Assembly: GCA_021813265.1 (NCBI GenBank)
Contig: JAKALF010000033.1
Span: forward strand, 1-6,855
Direction: 5' to 3'
Origin: a bacterium
GTDB taxonomy: Bacteria > Patescibacteriota > Minisyncoccia > UBA6257 > GWB1-50-10
Length of the DNA: 6,855 nucleotides
Shown: piece after piece, positions 1 through 6,114 of the stretch
Numbering within the stretch: position 1 is the first letter of the stretch
Layout of the letters: every line of letters begins with the position of its first letter
Translations under genes and position numbers: made by a program
The notes under the pieces: generated by a model
Told to the model about the DNA's origin: nothing
The model's input: the letters and a program-made list of their open reading frames with translations, nothing else
Databases searched by the model: none

Positions 1-162
1 ATCGCCTTCTTCTAATGGCCGAGGGAAAAGAAAATCGTAATAGAAGCCGTTTTCTATGGTGGGACCGATCGCGAGTTTCGCTTTTGGAAATCGTTCCAAT
101 ACCGCGGCCGCGAGTAGGTGGGCAAGGGAGTGTCTGATCTCGTCTAAATGGTTATGGTTCAT
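1..162 (-). CDS. thrS: Threonyl-tRNA synthetase, N-terminal fragment (form without TGS domain)
   Basis: ThrRS charges tRNA-Thr with threonine in the cytoplasm. Only the first 54 codons lie here; the gene runs off the left edge. Reading leftward from ATG at 162, the protein starts MNHNHLDEIRHSLAHLLAAA and continues with AIGPTIENGFYYDF, the hallmark opening of the ThrRS editing (N2) domain. His11 and His15 (HSLAH) correspond to the HxxxH of the E. coli editing site (His73, His77). The E. coli enzyme carries a TGS domain of about 62 residues before this point. Here there is no room for one: an in-frame TAG lies at 187-189, only eight codons upstream. The gene starts 30 bases after the dnaE stop on the same strand, with no terminator between, so the two are probably co-transcribed. 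No Shine-Dalgarno is visible. Identity is firm; the catalytic and anticodon-binding domains are outside the window. Confidence 0.93.
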   Translation of the reverse strand, partial: MNHNHLDEIRHSLAHLLAAAVLERFPKAKLAIGPTIENGFYYDFLFPRPLEEGD

Positions 163-192
163 GATTTGATTATAGAAGTTTTTCGGCTACAA

Positions 193-3100
193 TTACAACT
201 CTCTTATATCATCGCAGATGAATTTGGGATCATGGTTTTTCCATGAAAAATAGCCGCTTGCAAGAATCGCTTGATGTTCTCTCCAGAGGCTTTCATGTTT
301 TGAGACGTTTTCTGAAAACACAAGCATCTCCGTTGTCGCGTGAAGATCTTCGAGGGTTACGAAAAGCATGGGTTGTCCCTTTTTGGTGATGATTTTTTGG
401 ATTCCGGAGATAATGCCCGCTATCCTTACCTTAGGCCCTCGGTCTCCGTTTTTAGGGAGTTTTATAGCGTCTTCTATACTTTTTGCTTTTCCTTGTATTT
501 TTGGAGCATGTTCTTGCATGGGGTGTTCGGTGACATAAAGTCCCAGAAGTTCTTTTTCCCATGAGAGGAGAGTTTGTTTGGGAGTTGGGTCGCAGGGTTT
601 GAGACGGATACTCGTAAAGGTAGCCGTATTGCCGAAGAGACTTCCTTGATTTGATTCTCTCCGTTTTTTTGAATCTTGGTTGAATTTCACGATGTCGTCA
701 ATATTTTCAAGCGCTTGTCCTCGTTCAATGCCCAGTGAGTCAAAGGCTCCTGATTTGATAAGGGATTCAAGGGATTTTTTATTCAAATCTCTATGATGAA
801 TACGATGGAGAAAATCTGATAAATCTTCATAGGGTCCTCCTCGAGCCCGTTCTTCAATAATTTCGTGAGCAATGTTAACTCCCAAGTTTTTTATAGAAAG
901 CAAACCAAATCGGATGGAATTTCCATCGGGCGTAAAGACCTCGGAACTCAGATTAATGTCTGGGGGAAGAACATGAATCCCTAAATGTTTTGCTTCGCTT
1001 ACGAGAAAATTGATGCGTTCAACGTCCGTTCCCGAGACGTTAAGAAGGCTCGCGTTGAATTCAATGGGGTAGTGAGCTTTAAGGTACGCGGTTTCATAAC
1101 TGATCATGGCATAGCATACGGCATGGGATCGGTTGAAACCATACCGCGCGAAGGGAGGAAAAAGCTCCCAAATGGCTTTCGCGGTACGAGGATCAATTCC
1201 ATGGTTTATCATCCCTTCCACGAGCTTTATATGCTGTTCTTCAAGGAGGTCTTTGATTTTCTTTCCGATGGCTTTTCTCAAAGTATCAGCTTCCGCGAGG
1301 GTGTATCCCGCGAGGTCTCGCGCGATGCGCATCATCTGTTCTTGATAGATGCCTACGCCATAGGTGCTTTTAAGAATTGGTTCAAGTTTGGGATGGAGAT
1401 AGGTAACGCGTTCTTTCCCATGTTTTCGGGCGATATAATTGGGGATAAGTTCCATGGGTCCAGGACGATAGAGAGCAACCATCGCTACAATGTCCTCAAG
1501 TTCGGAAGGTTTGAGTTCCTTAAGATATCGTCTCATGCCGGAAGATTCAAGTTGAAAGACTCCTGTAGCCTCTCCTTTCTGAAGAAGTTCAAAGGTTTTT
1601 TTGTCGTCTAAGGGAATGGAGTCAATGTTAATATCGATATCATGTAATTCTTTTACAAGTCGTATGGTTTGTTCGATAATGGTAAGGTTTTTAAGTCCCA
1701 AAAAATCCATCTTGAGAATTCCCAAAGATTCAACGCTATGCATCTCAAATTGGGTGATGACTGTGTCTTCTCCCTGGGGAGCTTTCTGAAGCGGCATGTA
1801 TTCAGTGAGGGGCTTGGGAGAGATCACGGTTCCGCAAGCGTGAACGGAGGCGTGACGCACGACACCTTCAAGTTTTAAAGCTGAATCTAAAAGCCTCTTC
1901 GCTTCTTTATCGGTTTCATAGAGAGTTTTAAGTTCCTCGACGTCTCTCATACATTGAATGAGCCACCCCTCTTTCATGCCTTGAGTTGGATTGAAGGGTA
2001 TGAGTTTTGCGATTTTATCGCAGAATCCGTATGAAAATCCCAAGGCCCTTCCCGTATCGCGAATAGCTGCCCGCGCCGCCATGGTTCCAAAGGTTATAAT
2101 TTGAGCCACGTGATCGTTTCCGTACTTTTCGCGCACATAGGCGAGTACTTCGTCTCGTCGCGTATCGGTGAAATCAATATCGATATCAGGGACTTGAATG
2201 CGATCAGGATTCAAGAATCGTTCAAAAAGGAGATCGTATCGCAGAGGGTCGATATTGGTAATGCCTAAAATATATGAAACAATGCTTCCCGCGGCCGACC
2301 CTCGTCCGGGTCCCACAACGATTCCGTGAAGCTTTGCCCAGTTAATAAAGTCTTGGACGATGAGAAAGTAATCCGCAAACCCTGTTTTTTCGATGACGCC
2401 AAGTTCCATTTCTATTCGCGTCTTTACGGTCTCATCTATGTTTTTGTATCGGTCATGAGTTCGTTCTTCGATAAGTTTTTTGAGGTATTTAAAGGAGGAT
2501 GTTTCTCCTTCCGGAAGGGGATATTTGGGAAGGTGGACTTTCCCGAGTTCTATTTCGAGATCGCATTTTTCCGCGACCTTTTTTGTGTTCTCTATCGCTT
2601 CAGGGATATCCTTGAGAAGTTCCGCCATTTTTTCTCCCGAAGGAAGAGAAATGTCATAATTTTTGAGCGTCATTCTATCGGGGTCATCAAGTCTTCCTCC
2701 GGTTTGCACGGCAAGGAGAATTTCATGCGCTGTTTTATCCTCTTCTTTCATATAATGAGCGTCTTGGGTTCCAACAATGGGAACATTATATTTTTGAGAA
2801 AGTTTTTTGAGATCTTCAAGGGTTTCTTTCGTGTGAGGTTGGGTTTCGAGATAGAAGTCCTCATGGAATACGGAGATGTACCACTCAACTAGTTTTTCCG
2901 CTTCTTCAATGCGTTTTGATTTGAGAAGTTTCTGAAGCTCTCCAGAAAAACATCCCGAAAGACAGATAATTCCTTCACTATGGTTTTTCAAAAGTTCTTT
3001 ATCCATGCGGGGTTTGTAATAGAAGCCTTCAAGATAGGAGGTGGTTACAAGTTGGATCAGATTTTTCCATCCCATTATATTTTTTGCGAGAAGAGTAAGA

Positions 3101-3363
3101 TGAAATCGCTCATCATCGACTTTCGGACGTTTATTCTGAATTCCATGGGGAGCGATGTACGCTTCAATGCCGATAATGGGTTTGATGCCGGCTTTTTTCG
3201 CTTTTTTATAGAATTCTATAGCGCCATAGAGATTACCGTGATCGGTTAAGGCGATGGAGTCCATACCGAGTTCTTTCGCTCGACGTATGATGTCATCAAT
3301 TTTTGCCAACCCATCAAGAAGGGAGTAGTGAGAGTGTACGTGGAGATGGGTGAAGGTAGGCAT
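193..3363 (-). CDS. dnaE: DNA polymerase III subunit alpha (replicative DNA polymerase)
   Basis: Catalytic subunit of the chromosomal replicase, 1056 residues. The N-terminal PHP domain (about 1-270) has HLHVHSHYSLLDG at 6-18, TDHGN at 40-44, GIEAY at 65-69 and TQDAHY at 199-204. The polymerase core has GPGRGSAAGS at 351-360, PDIDIDF at 392-398 (Asp395/Asp397, matching E. coli Asp401/403) and KMDFLGL at 551-557 (Asp553, matching Asp555). A helix-hairpin-helix region lies around 820-880, an internal clamp-binding motif QGSLF at 906-910, and an OB fold from about 978 to the end. It is about 100 residues shorter than E. coli DnaE (1160) and lacks the C-terminal tau-binding domain. The start at 3363 gives MPTFTHLHVHS, which fits the family exactly. 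A consensus-like promoter sits just upstream with a leader of about 15 bases and no Shine-Dalgarno. It is followed by thrS on the same strand. Confidence 0.98.
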   Translation of the reverse strand: MPTFTHLHVHSHYSLLDGLAKIDDIIRRAKELGMDSIALTDHGNLYGAIEFYKKAKKAGIKPIIGIEAYIAPHGIQNKRPKVDDERFHLTLLAKNIMGWKNLIQLVTTSYLEGFYYKPRMDKELLKNHSEGIICLSGCFSGELQKLLKSKRIEEAEKLVEWYISVFHEDFYLETQPHTKETLEDLKKLSQKYNVPIVGTQDAHYMKEEDKTAHEILLAVQTGGRLDDPDRMTLKNYDISLPSGEKMAELLKDIPEAIENTKKVAEKCDLEIELGKVHLPKYPLPEGETSSFKYLKKLIEERTHDRYKNIDETVKTRIEMELGVIEKTGFADYFLIVQDFINWAKLHGIVVGPGRGSAAGSIVSYILGITNIDPLRYDLLFERFLNPDRIQVPDIDIDFTDTRRDEVLAYVREKYGNDHVAQIITFGTMAARAAIRDTGRALGFSYGFCDKIAKLIPFNPTQGMKEGWLIQCMRDVEELKTLYETDKEAKRLLDSALKLEGVVRHASVHACGTVISPKPLTEYMPLQKAPQGEDTVITQFEMHSVESLGILKMDFLGLKNLTIIEQTIRLVKELHDIDINIDSIPLDDKKTFELLQKGEATGVFQLESSGMRRYLKELKPSELEDIVAMVALYRPGPMELIPNYIARKHGKERVTYLHPKLEPILKSTYGVGIYQEQMMRIARDLAGYTLAEADTLRKAIGKKIKDLLEEQHIKLVEGMINHGIDPRTAKAIWELFPPFARYGFNRSHAVCYAMISYETAYLKAHYPIEFNASLLNVSGTDVERINFLVSEAKHLGIHVLPPDINLSSEVFTPDGNSIRFGLLSIKNLGVNIAHEIIEERARGGPYEDLSDFLHRIHHRDLNKKSLESLIKSGAFDSLGIERGQALENIDDIVKFNQDSKKRRESNQGSLFGNTATFTSIRLKPCDPTPKQTLLSWEKELLGLYVTEHPMQEHAPKIQGKAKSIEDAIKLPKNGDRGPKVRIAGIISGIQKIITKKGQPMLFVTLEDLHATTEMLVFSENVSKHESLWREHQAILASGYFSWKNHDPKFICDDIREL

Positions 3364-3384
3364 GGAAGATTTTTGTTCAGGATT

Positions 3385-3413
3385 ATTGTAGAAAAGTTTG
3401 GGATGGAATTCAA
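3385..3413 (-). promoter_or_regulatory. Putative sigma70-type promoter of dnaE(-thrS)
   Basis: Read on the minus strand: -35 box TTGAAT (3413-3408), a 17-base spacer, and -10 box TACAAT (3390-3385). The -10 matches TATAAT at five of six bases, the -35 matches TTGACA at four of six, and the spacing is ideal. Transcription would start near 3378, leaving a leader of about 15 bases before the dnaE ATG. Its -35 box lies 14 bases from the -35 box of the divergent promoter. Seen by eye only; no expression data. Confidence 0.6.
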
Positions 3414-3427
3414 ATGAAGATTTGTAT

Positions 3428-3456
3428 TTGACTTTTTAATAAAACATTTGTATATT
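3428..3456 (+). promoter_or_regulatory. Putative sigma70-type promoter of the 3540-4160 gene
   Basis: -35 box TTGACT (3428-3433), a 17-base spacer, and -10 box TATATT (3451-3456), each matching the consensus at five of six bases. The expected start is near 3463, giving a 5' leader of about 77 bases. An 11-base perfect palindrome (CGTTT-A-AAACG, 3466-3476) sits just after the predicted start and could be an operator, but it may be chance in A+T-rich DNA. Confidence 0.65.
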
Positions 3457-3526
3457 AAAATAGCACGTTTAAAACGATTTGCTCAATTTTTCCAAAGGTA
3501 TATAGGAAACATTTAGTGAATCAAAA

Positions 3527-3533
3527 AAGGAGA
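3527..3533 (+). promoter_or_regulatory. Strong Shine-Dalgarno site that fixes the start at 3540
   Basis: AAGGAGA at 3527-3533; its GGAG core ends seven bases before ATG 3540. This favours that ATG over the in-frame GTG at 3516, because the site would lie inside the coding sequence if GTG were used. Most other genes in the window lack such a site. Confidence 0.8.
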
Positions 3534-3539
3534 AGAATT

Positions 3540-4160
3540 ATGTCTAGACACAGTAAATCAGAAACAGTCGCTGGGGCACACTTATCAGCCAAATTTATTT
3601 CAACGTATGTTGAAAAAGCGCTTGCGGTTGGAGCGACACATGAAGATATTCATGTGGGTTTATCCAATCCGGAATTAATTGAGCAGTACGTAAAACTTAC
3701 CATTGGTAGACTGAAACTCATTGAATCAAAGATTCCCGTTAGATCTCTCGGGTTTAATCAAAAATCTTTTTATAAAAAAAATAATCGATTTCATTTTTTG
3801 GAGGGAGATTATGATATTTTTAAAGAGGCACCAGAAGAAATTCCCGAGTTTAATTGTGTTCTTGATAAATATGGGGTTGTCGGTTCCATGACATATTACC
3901 AAATATTTAAGAAAATAAAAAAAACCGATCCGTTTACAGTTTCAGAAACTTTGTCTCTTATAAAATTCTTTGTAGAAAACGAAAGCTCGTCGCTTAATGA
4001 CTATAATGAGTTTCTGACGGTATTATCAAACAAAACCCGTGTTAAGGTTACACTCACTTTTTTAAAAGAGATATTAATGATTGGTAGTTGGAAATTTCCA
4101 GAAGAAAAAGAAAAATTAGCTGGAATGGACAACAAAGATTATCTTTTTGTTCCAGTTTAA
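3540..4160 (+). CDS. Hypothetical protein of unknown function, 206 residues
   Basis: I do not recognise this protein. It starts MSRHSKSETVAGAHLSAKF. It has no signal peptide, no membrane segment and no cysteine cluster (one Cys, about 106). It appears soluble. Residues about 8-65 look helical and amphipathic, with a segment HEDIHVGLSNPELIEQYVKL at 34-53; a basic, aromatic stretch follows (about 70-95), then an acidic one (EAPEEIPEF, 96-104), and a helical C-terminal half (about 130-185). The NPEL segment vaguely recalls small uncharacterised proteins common in Parcubacteria, but that is an unverified memory. The start follows the Shine-Dalgarno. The gene has its own promoter and terminator, so it is a single-gene unit. 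It is visibly richer in A+T than dnaE or nusB-rnc and contains an A8 run at 3774-3781. It may be lineage-specific or acquired. Confidence 0.8.
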   Translation: MSRHSKSETVAGAHLSAKFISTYVEKALAVGATHEDIHVGLSNPELIEQYVKLTIGRLKLIESKIPVRSLGFNQKSFYKKNNRFHFLEGDYDIFKEAPEEIPEFNCVLDKYGVVGSMTYYQIFKKIKKTDPFTVSETLSLIKFFVENESSSLNDYNEFLTVLSNKTRVKVTLTFLKEILMIGSWKFPEEKEKLAGMDNKDYLFVPV

Positions 4161-4165
4161 TTTAA

Positions 4166-4190
4166 CCCCCCATTATGGGGGGATTTTATT
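4166..4190 (+). terminator. Intrinsic terminator after the 3540-4160 gene
   Basis: Seven-base-pair perfect stem (CCCCCCA at 4166-4172 with TGGGGGG at 4176-4182), TTA loop, then ATTTTATT. It begins five bases after the stop codon at 4158-4160. The stem is nearly all G:C in otherwise A+T-rich DNA, a classic Rho-independent terminator, though the U tract is short. Confidence 0.8.
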
Positions 4191-4223
4191 AAGGTAGGTT
4201 TTAACATATTATGAATTTGATAT

Positions 4224-4688
4224 ATGAATAAAAAAGAACTCACAACTTTTCTTCTGAAAGCGCGGACGAAGACATATATGGGGAATGGAGGAAAAGTAAA
4301 AGCCACGTTGAAAGATTCTTATCAATTGGAACACGGACAAGGGAAATGGCTCTACCGAGATGTTTATTGGAGCGGCAACGGAATATTTATGGGACTTGAG
4401 GTTATTTATTATAAAAATATAGCTGTCTGGAGTATGTCATATTATGGAAACTTCAAAAAAATGAAAGAGGACGAAATTGATTCTATTTTACGGTCCGCTC
4501 TTCTGAAAAATTGGAAAACCGTCCGTATATGGAAGAAAGTGGAATGGAAAAAAGGAAACTACAGATATGTTTGCAAACCCGGTTTTAAGGGATCTATTAA
4601 TAATATGGCTGGATCAGAACAGATTTTTAAAAATAAAGATATTGTGTATTTCTTCTTTTATGCCGGCGGTTTACTGAAAGTTCTATAG
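4224..4688 (+). CDS. DUF5680 domain-containing protein, 154 residues
   Basis: A single-domain protein whose spacing matches DUF5680 as I know it. It has an opening helix plus glycine turn (FLLKARTKTYMGNGG, 9-23), a central beta segment (LYRDVYWSGNGIFMGLEVIY, 43-62, continuing through VWSMSYYG, 68-75) and a closing segment with GNYRYVC (111-117) and VYFFFYAGGLL (141-151). The family occurs in bacteria and archaea, either alone or fused to helix-turn-helix domains; no biochemical function is established to my knowledge, and no catalytic residues can be named. The start is fixed because an in-frame TGA lies at 4218-4220 and the domain begins almost at once. No Shine-Dalgarno lies at a useful distance; AAGGTAGG at 4191-4198 is 25 bases away. 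A -10-like TATTAT at 4207-4212 lacks a convincing -35. It stops with TAG and is followed by a probable terminator. Confidence 0.85.
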   Translation: MNKKELTTFLLKARTKTYMGNGGKVKATLKDSYQLEHGQGKWLYRDVYWSGNGIFMGLEVIYYKNIAVWSMSYYGNFKKMKEDEIDSILRSALLKNWKTVRIWKKVEWKKGNYRYVCKPGFKGSINNMAGSEQIFKNKDIVYFFFYAGGLLKVL

Positions 4689-4730
4689 ATCAAAGATGGT
4701 GAAATCACACGATTTTTGACATATCATTCT

Positions 4731-4760
4731 AGGCTCCATGTTGGCGCCTTTATATTTTCT
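4731..4760 (+). terminator. Probable intrinsic terminator after the DUF5680 gene
   Basis: AGGCTCCA (4731-4738) pairs with TGGCGCCT (4742-4749) as an eight-position stem with one T/C mismatch and a TGT loop. A T-rich tract of about 11 bases follows. It lies 42 bases after the DUF5680 stop and covers an alternative upstream rnhB ATG (4738), which supports the later rnhB start at 4777. Confidence 0.55.
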
Positions 4761-4770
4761 TTCATACAAT
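4741..4770 (+). promoter_or_regulatory. Weak candidate promoter for rnhB
   Basis: -10 box TACAAT (4765-4770, five of six) lies 18 bases after TTGGCG (4741-4746, three of six). Transcription would begin at or within a base or two of the rnhB ATG at 4777, giving a leaderless message. This agrees with the absence of a Shine-Dalgarno. The -35 overlaps the right arm of the preceding terminator. Speculative. Confidence 0.3.
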
Positions 4771-4776
4771 ATATAC

Positions 4777-5406
4777 ATGAGCTATATCGTGGGAGTCGAT
4801 GAGGTTGGAAGGGGGCCCTTGGCGGGTCCCGTGACGGTTTGCGCGGTTTTCATAAAGAGAGGAATAAAGCTTAAAACTCCAAATAGAAAATTAAAACTAA
4901 AAGATTCCAAACAACTAACCGAAAACCAGAGAAATGAATGGATGAAATGGGTAAGGGAAATGAAAAAAACAGGGAAGATTAGATATATAATTTCACACGT
5001 GTCTCCCAAGGTTATTGATAAAATAAACATATCTCGCGCCGCGAACCTTGCGGTAGAGAGATCTCTCGTTCGCCTATATACCCAAAATCCCAAGATAAAG
5101 CACGCGAAGATATTTTTAGACGGGGGACTATTTCCGAAAAAGGAAATCATGGAATCCATGGGATTTAAGACAAAGACCGTGATACACGGAGATACCCTTA
5201 TTCCCATTATTTCTCTCGCTTCGGTCATAGCTAAAGTCACGCGGGACAGGAAAATGAGAAAATTGGCGATAACATATCCCGAGTACCATTTTAAGGATAA
5301 TGTGGGGTATGGAACGAAGGCTCATATACGGGCCTTGAAGAAACATGGATATACGGATATACACCGATTGACGTTTATAGGCAAATTCGTTAAGATGAAC
5401 ATGTAA
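4777..5406 (+). CDS. rnhB: Ribonuclease HII
   Basis: Cuts the RNA strand of RNA-DNA hybrids and incises at single ribonucleotides in DNA (ribonucleotide excision repair, primer removal). The protein has 209 residues, normal for bacterial RNase HII. Signature motifs are VGVDEVGRGPLAGPV (5-19), LKDSKQLTE (41-49), IFLDGG (112-117), AKVTRDR (152-158) and VGYGTKAHIRALKKHG (176-191). The metal-binding acidic residues would be Asp8, Glu9, Asp115 and Asp157, all present. I chose ATG 4777 because the family motif starts three residues later; an in-frame ATG at 4738 would add a hydrophobic 13-residue stretch and lies inside a terminator hairpin. No Shine-Dalgarno precedes it. Residues 30-45 are a lysine-rich insert-like loop. 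It lies 15 bases before rpmF on the same strand with no terminator between. Confidence 0.96.
   Translation: MSYIVGVDEVGRGPLAGPVTVCAVFIKRGIKLKTPNRKLKLKDSKQLTENQRNEWMKWVREMKKTGKIRYIISHVSPKVIDKINISRAANLAVERSLVRLYTQNPKIKHAKIFLDGGLFPKKEIMESMGFKTKTVIHGDTLIPIISLASVIAKVTRDRKMRKLAITYPEYHFKDNVGYGTKAHIRALKKHGYTDIHRLTFIGKFVKMNM
5368..5396 (+). promoter_or_regulatory. Putative rpmF promoter inside the 3' end of rnhB
   Basis: TTGACG (5368-5373, five of six), 17-base spacer, TAAGAT (5391-5396, four of six, keeping the key second A and last T). The expected start is near 5403, about 19 bases before the rpmF ATG. It would let rpmF be transcribed separately from rnhB. Confidence 0.4.
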
Positions 5407-5421
5407 TTTATATAAAACCAT

Positions 5422-5619
5422 ATGGGAAGATTAAGCCATCATTCAAAGTCAAAAGTTGGAAGGCGAAGATCGCAGCTTACGTTAAAGAAACCATCACTTT
5501 CCGTTTGCCCTCAATGTAAGGGACCAACGTTTCCTCACCGGGCTTGCCCGCAATGCGGAGCGTATGTGAAGGTTTCAAAGAAAAAAGCGGTGAATAAAGC
5601 CTCAAAAGACAAGGCCTGA
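5422..5619 (+). CDS. rpmF: 50S ribosomal protein bL32
   Basis: Small basic protein of the large ribosomal subunit, 65 residues. It shows the bL32 layout: a basic N-terminal arm (HHSKSKVGRRRSQLTLKKPS, 6-25), then a zinc ribbon with Cys29-x2-Cys32 (CPQC) and Cys42-x2-Cys45 (CPQC), separated by the typical PHRA turn (38-41), then a lysine-rich tail. All four zinc-ligand cysteines are present, so this is the zinc-binding (C+) form. The start is the only suitable ATG and lacks a Shine-Dalgarno. It lies 15 bases after rnhB and 26 bases before nusB, but an intrinsic terminator spans its stop codon. The final A+G-rich codons double as the 5' arm of that terminator. Confidence 0.95.
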   Translation: MGRLSHHSKSKVGRRRSQLTLKKPSLSVCPQCKGPTFPHRACPQCGAYVKVSKKKAVNKASKDKA

Positions 5620-5640
5620 AGATAAGGCTTTGTTTTTTTA
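5604..5640 (+). terminator. Intrinsic terminator or attenuator overlapping the rpmF stop codon, upstream of nusB
   Basis: ACAAGGCCT (5609-5617) pairs with AGGCTTTGT (5625-5633) over nine base pairs including one G-U, with a seven-base loop and seven T residues (5633-5639). The AAAA at 5604-5607 can extend pairing into the T tract. The left arm includes the first base of the rpmF TGA, and the T run ends six bases before the nusB ATG. A translating ribosome at the stop would cover the left arm, so termination may depend on rpmF translation. Confidence 0.75.
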
Positions 5641-5645
5641 TTCCT

Positions 5646-6113
5646 ATGGCAACGAGACACCTCATACGAACCATCGTTCTTCAGTCCCTCTATGAATGGG
5701 ATTTCTATAAGCACAAACGCGATCTTGCTAAGATCGTGGAGCGCAATGTCGGAGAATTTGGACCGGGTATTGATGAGCCTGATTTTGTTTGGCGCACGGT
5801 AAAAGGAGTGGTGGAGCATTTAAAAGAAATTGACGCCATAATCGAGAGAGCGGCTCCCGAATGGCCCGTTGACCAGATCGCGATTATCGATCGCAATGTG
5901 CTACGCATCGGTCTTTATGAGCTTCTCTACGCGGATCGGAACGAGGTTCCTCCTAAGGTCGCCATCAATGAAGCCATTGAGATCGCTAAGGGATATGGAG
6001 GTATCAATTCACCCAAGTTTGTAAATGGTGTCCTAGGAACGATATATAGAGAACAAGATTTTTCTGAAGAAGAAGCCCAAGAAAAGAAACCTAAAAAAAC
6101 CAAAGAAACATAA
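5646..6113 (+). CDS. nusB: Transcription antitermination/termination factor NusB
   Basis: NusB binds boxA RNA with ribosomal protein S10 (NusE) and joins the antitermination complex on rRNA operons. The protein has 155 residues. The all-helical NusB fold is shown by RTIVLQSLYEWDF (8-20), IIDRNVLRIGLYELLY (80-95), VAINEAIEIAKGYGG (105-119) and SPKFVNGVLGTIYRE (122-136), the most conserved block of the family. The segment after about 138 is a charged, low-complexity tail (EEEAQEKKPKKTKET) beyond the normal fold, probably disordered. The ATG at 5646 matches the usual family start (MATRHLIR). No Shine-Dalgarno is present because the terminator T tract occupies that space. I saw no good promoter in the preceding coding sequence, so expression probably comes from read-through. 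rnc begins one base after its stop. Confidence 0.95.
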   Translation: MATRHLIRTIVLQSLYEWDFYKHKRDLAKIVERNVGEFGPGIDEPDFVWRTVKGVVEHLKEIDAIIERAAPEWPVDQIAIIDRNVLRIGLYELLYADRNEVPPKVAINEAIEIAKGYGGINSPKFVNGVLGTIYREQDFSEEEAQEKKPKKTKET

Positions 6114-6114
6114 T

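Noticed and set aside
985..1611. Long plus-strand open frame (208 codons)
   Set aside because: It lies wholly antisense to the conserved polymerase core of dnaE and its translation resembles no protein family; it is a shadow frame.
2326..2892. Plus-strand open frame (188 codons), phenylalanine-rich
   Set aside because: It is antisense to dnaE; its composition is what reverse-complemented Lys/Glu-rich coding gives.
3489..3509. TTTCC/GGAAA inverted repeat in the leader of the unknown gene
   Set aside because: Five base pairs across an 11-base loop in A+T-rich DNA is expected by chance; no riboswitch features are seen.
3516..3539. GTG start adding eight residues to the unknown gene
   Set aside because: The Shine-Dalgarno at 3527-3533 would lie inside the coding sequence, and it is ideally placed for ATG 3540.
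4211..4231. Six-codon open frame (MNLIYE) overlapping the DUF5680 start, possibly a coupling leader peptide
   Set aside because: Too short to distinguish from chance, and the only purine-rich site is about 12 bases upstream.
4702..4715. Small hairpin AAATC/GATTT after the DUF5680 gene
   Set aside because: A five-base-pair stem with one G:C pair is too weak, and the 4731-4749 hairpin is a better terminator.
4716..4721. Perfect TTGACA -35 box upstream of rnhB
   Set aside because: No acceptable -10 box lies 16-18 bases downstream; the nearest good one (TATATT, 4751) is 29 bases away.
4738..4776. Earlier ATG for rnhB adding 13 hydrophobic residues
   Set aside because: The extension is not typical of RNase HII, lies in a terminator hairpin and T tract, and has no ribosome site.
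5539..5558. Overlapping short G+C-rich hairpins inside rpmF
   Set aside because: They fall in codons for the conserved zinc-ribbon residues and have stems of only four base pairs; coding constraint explains them.
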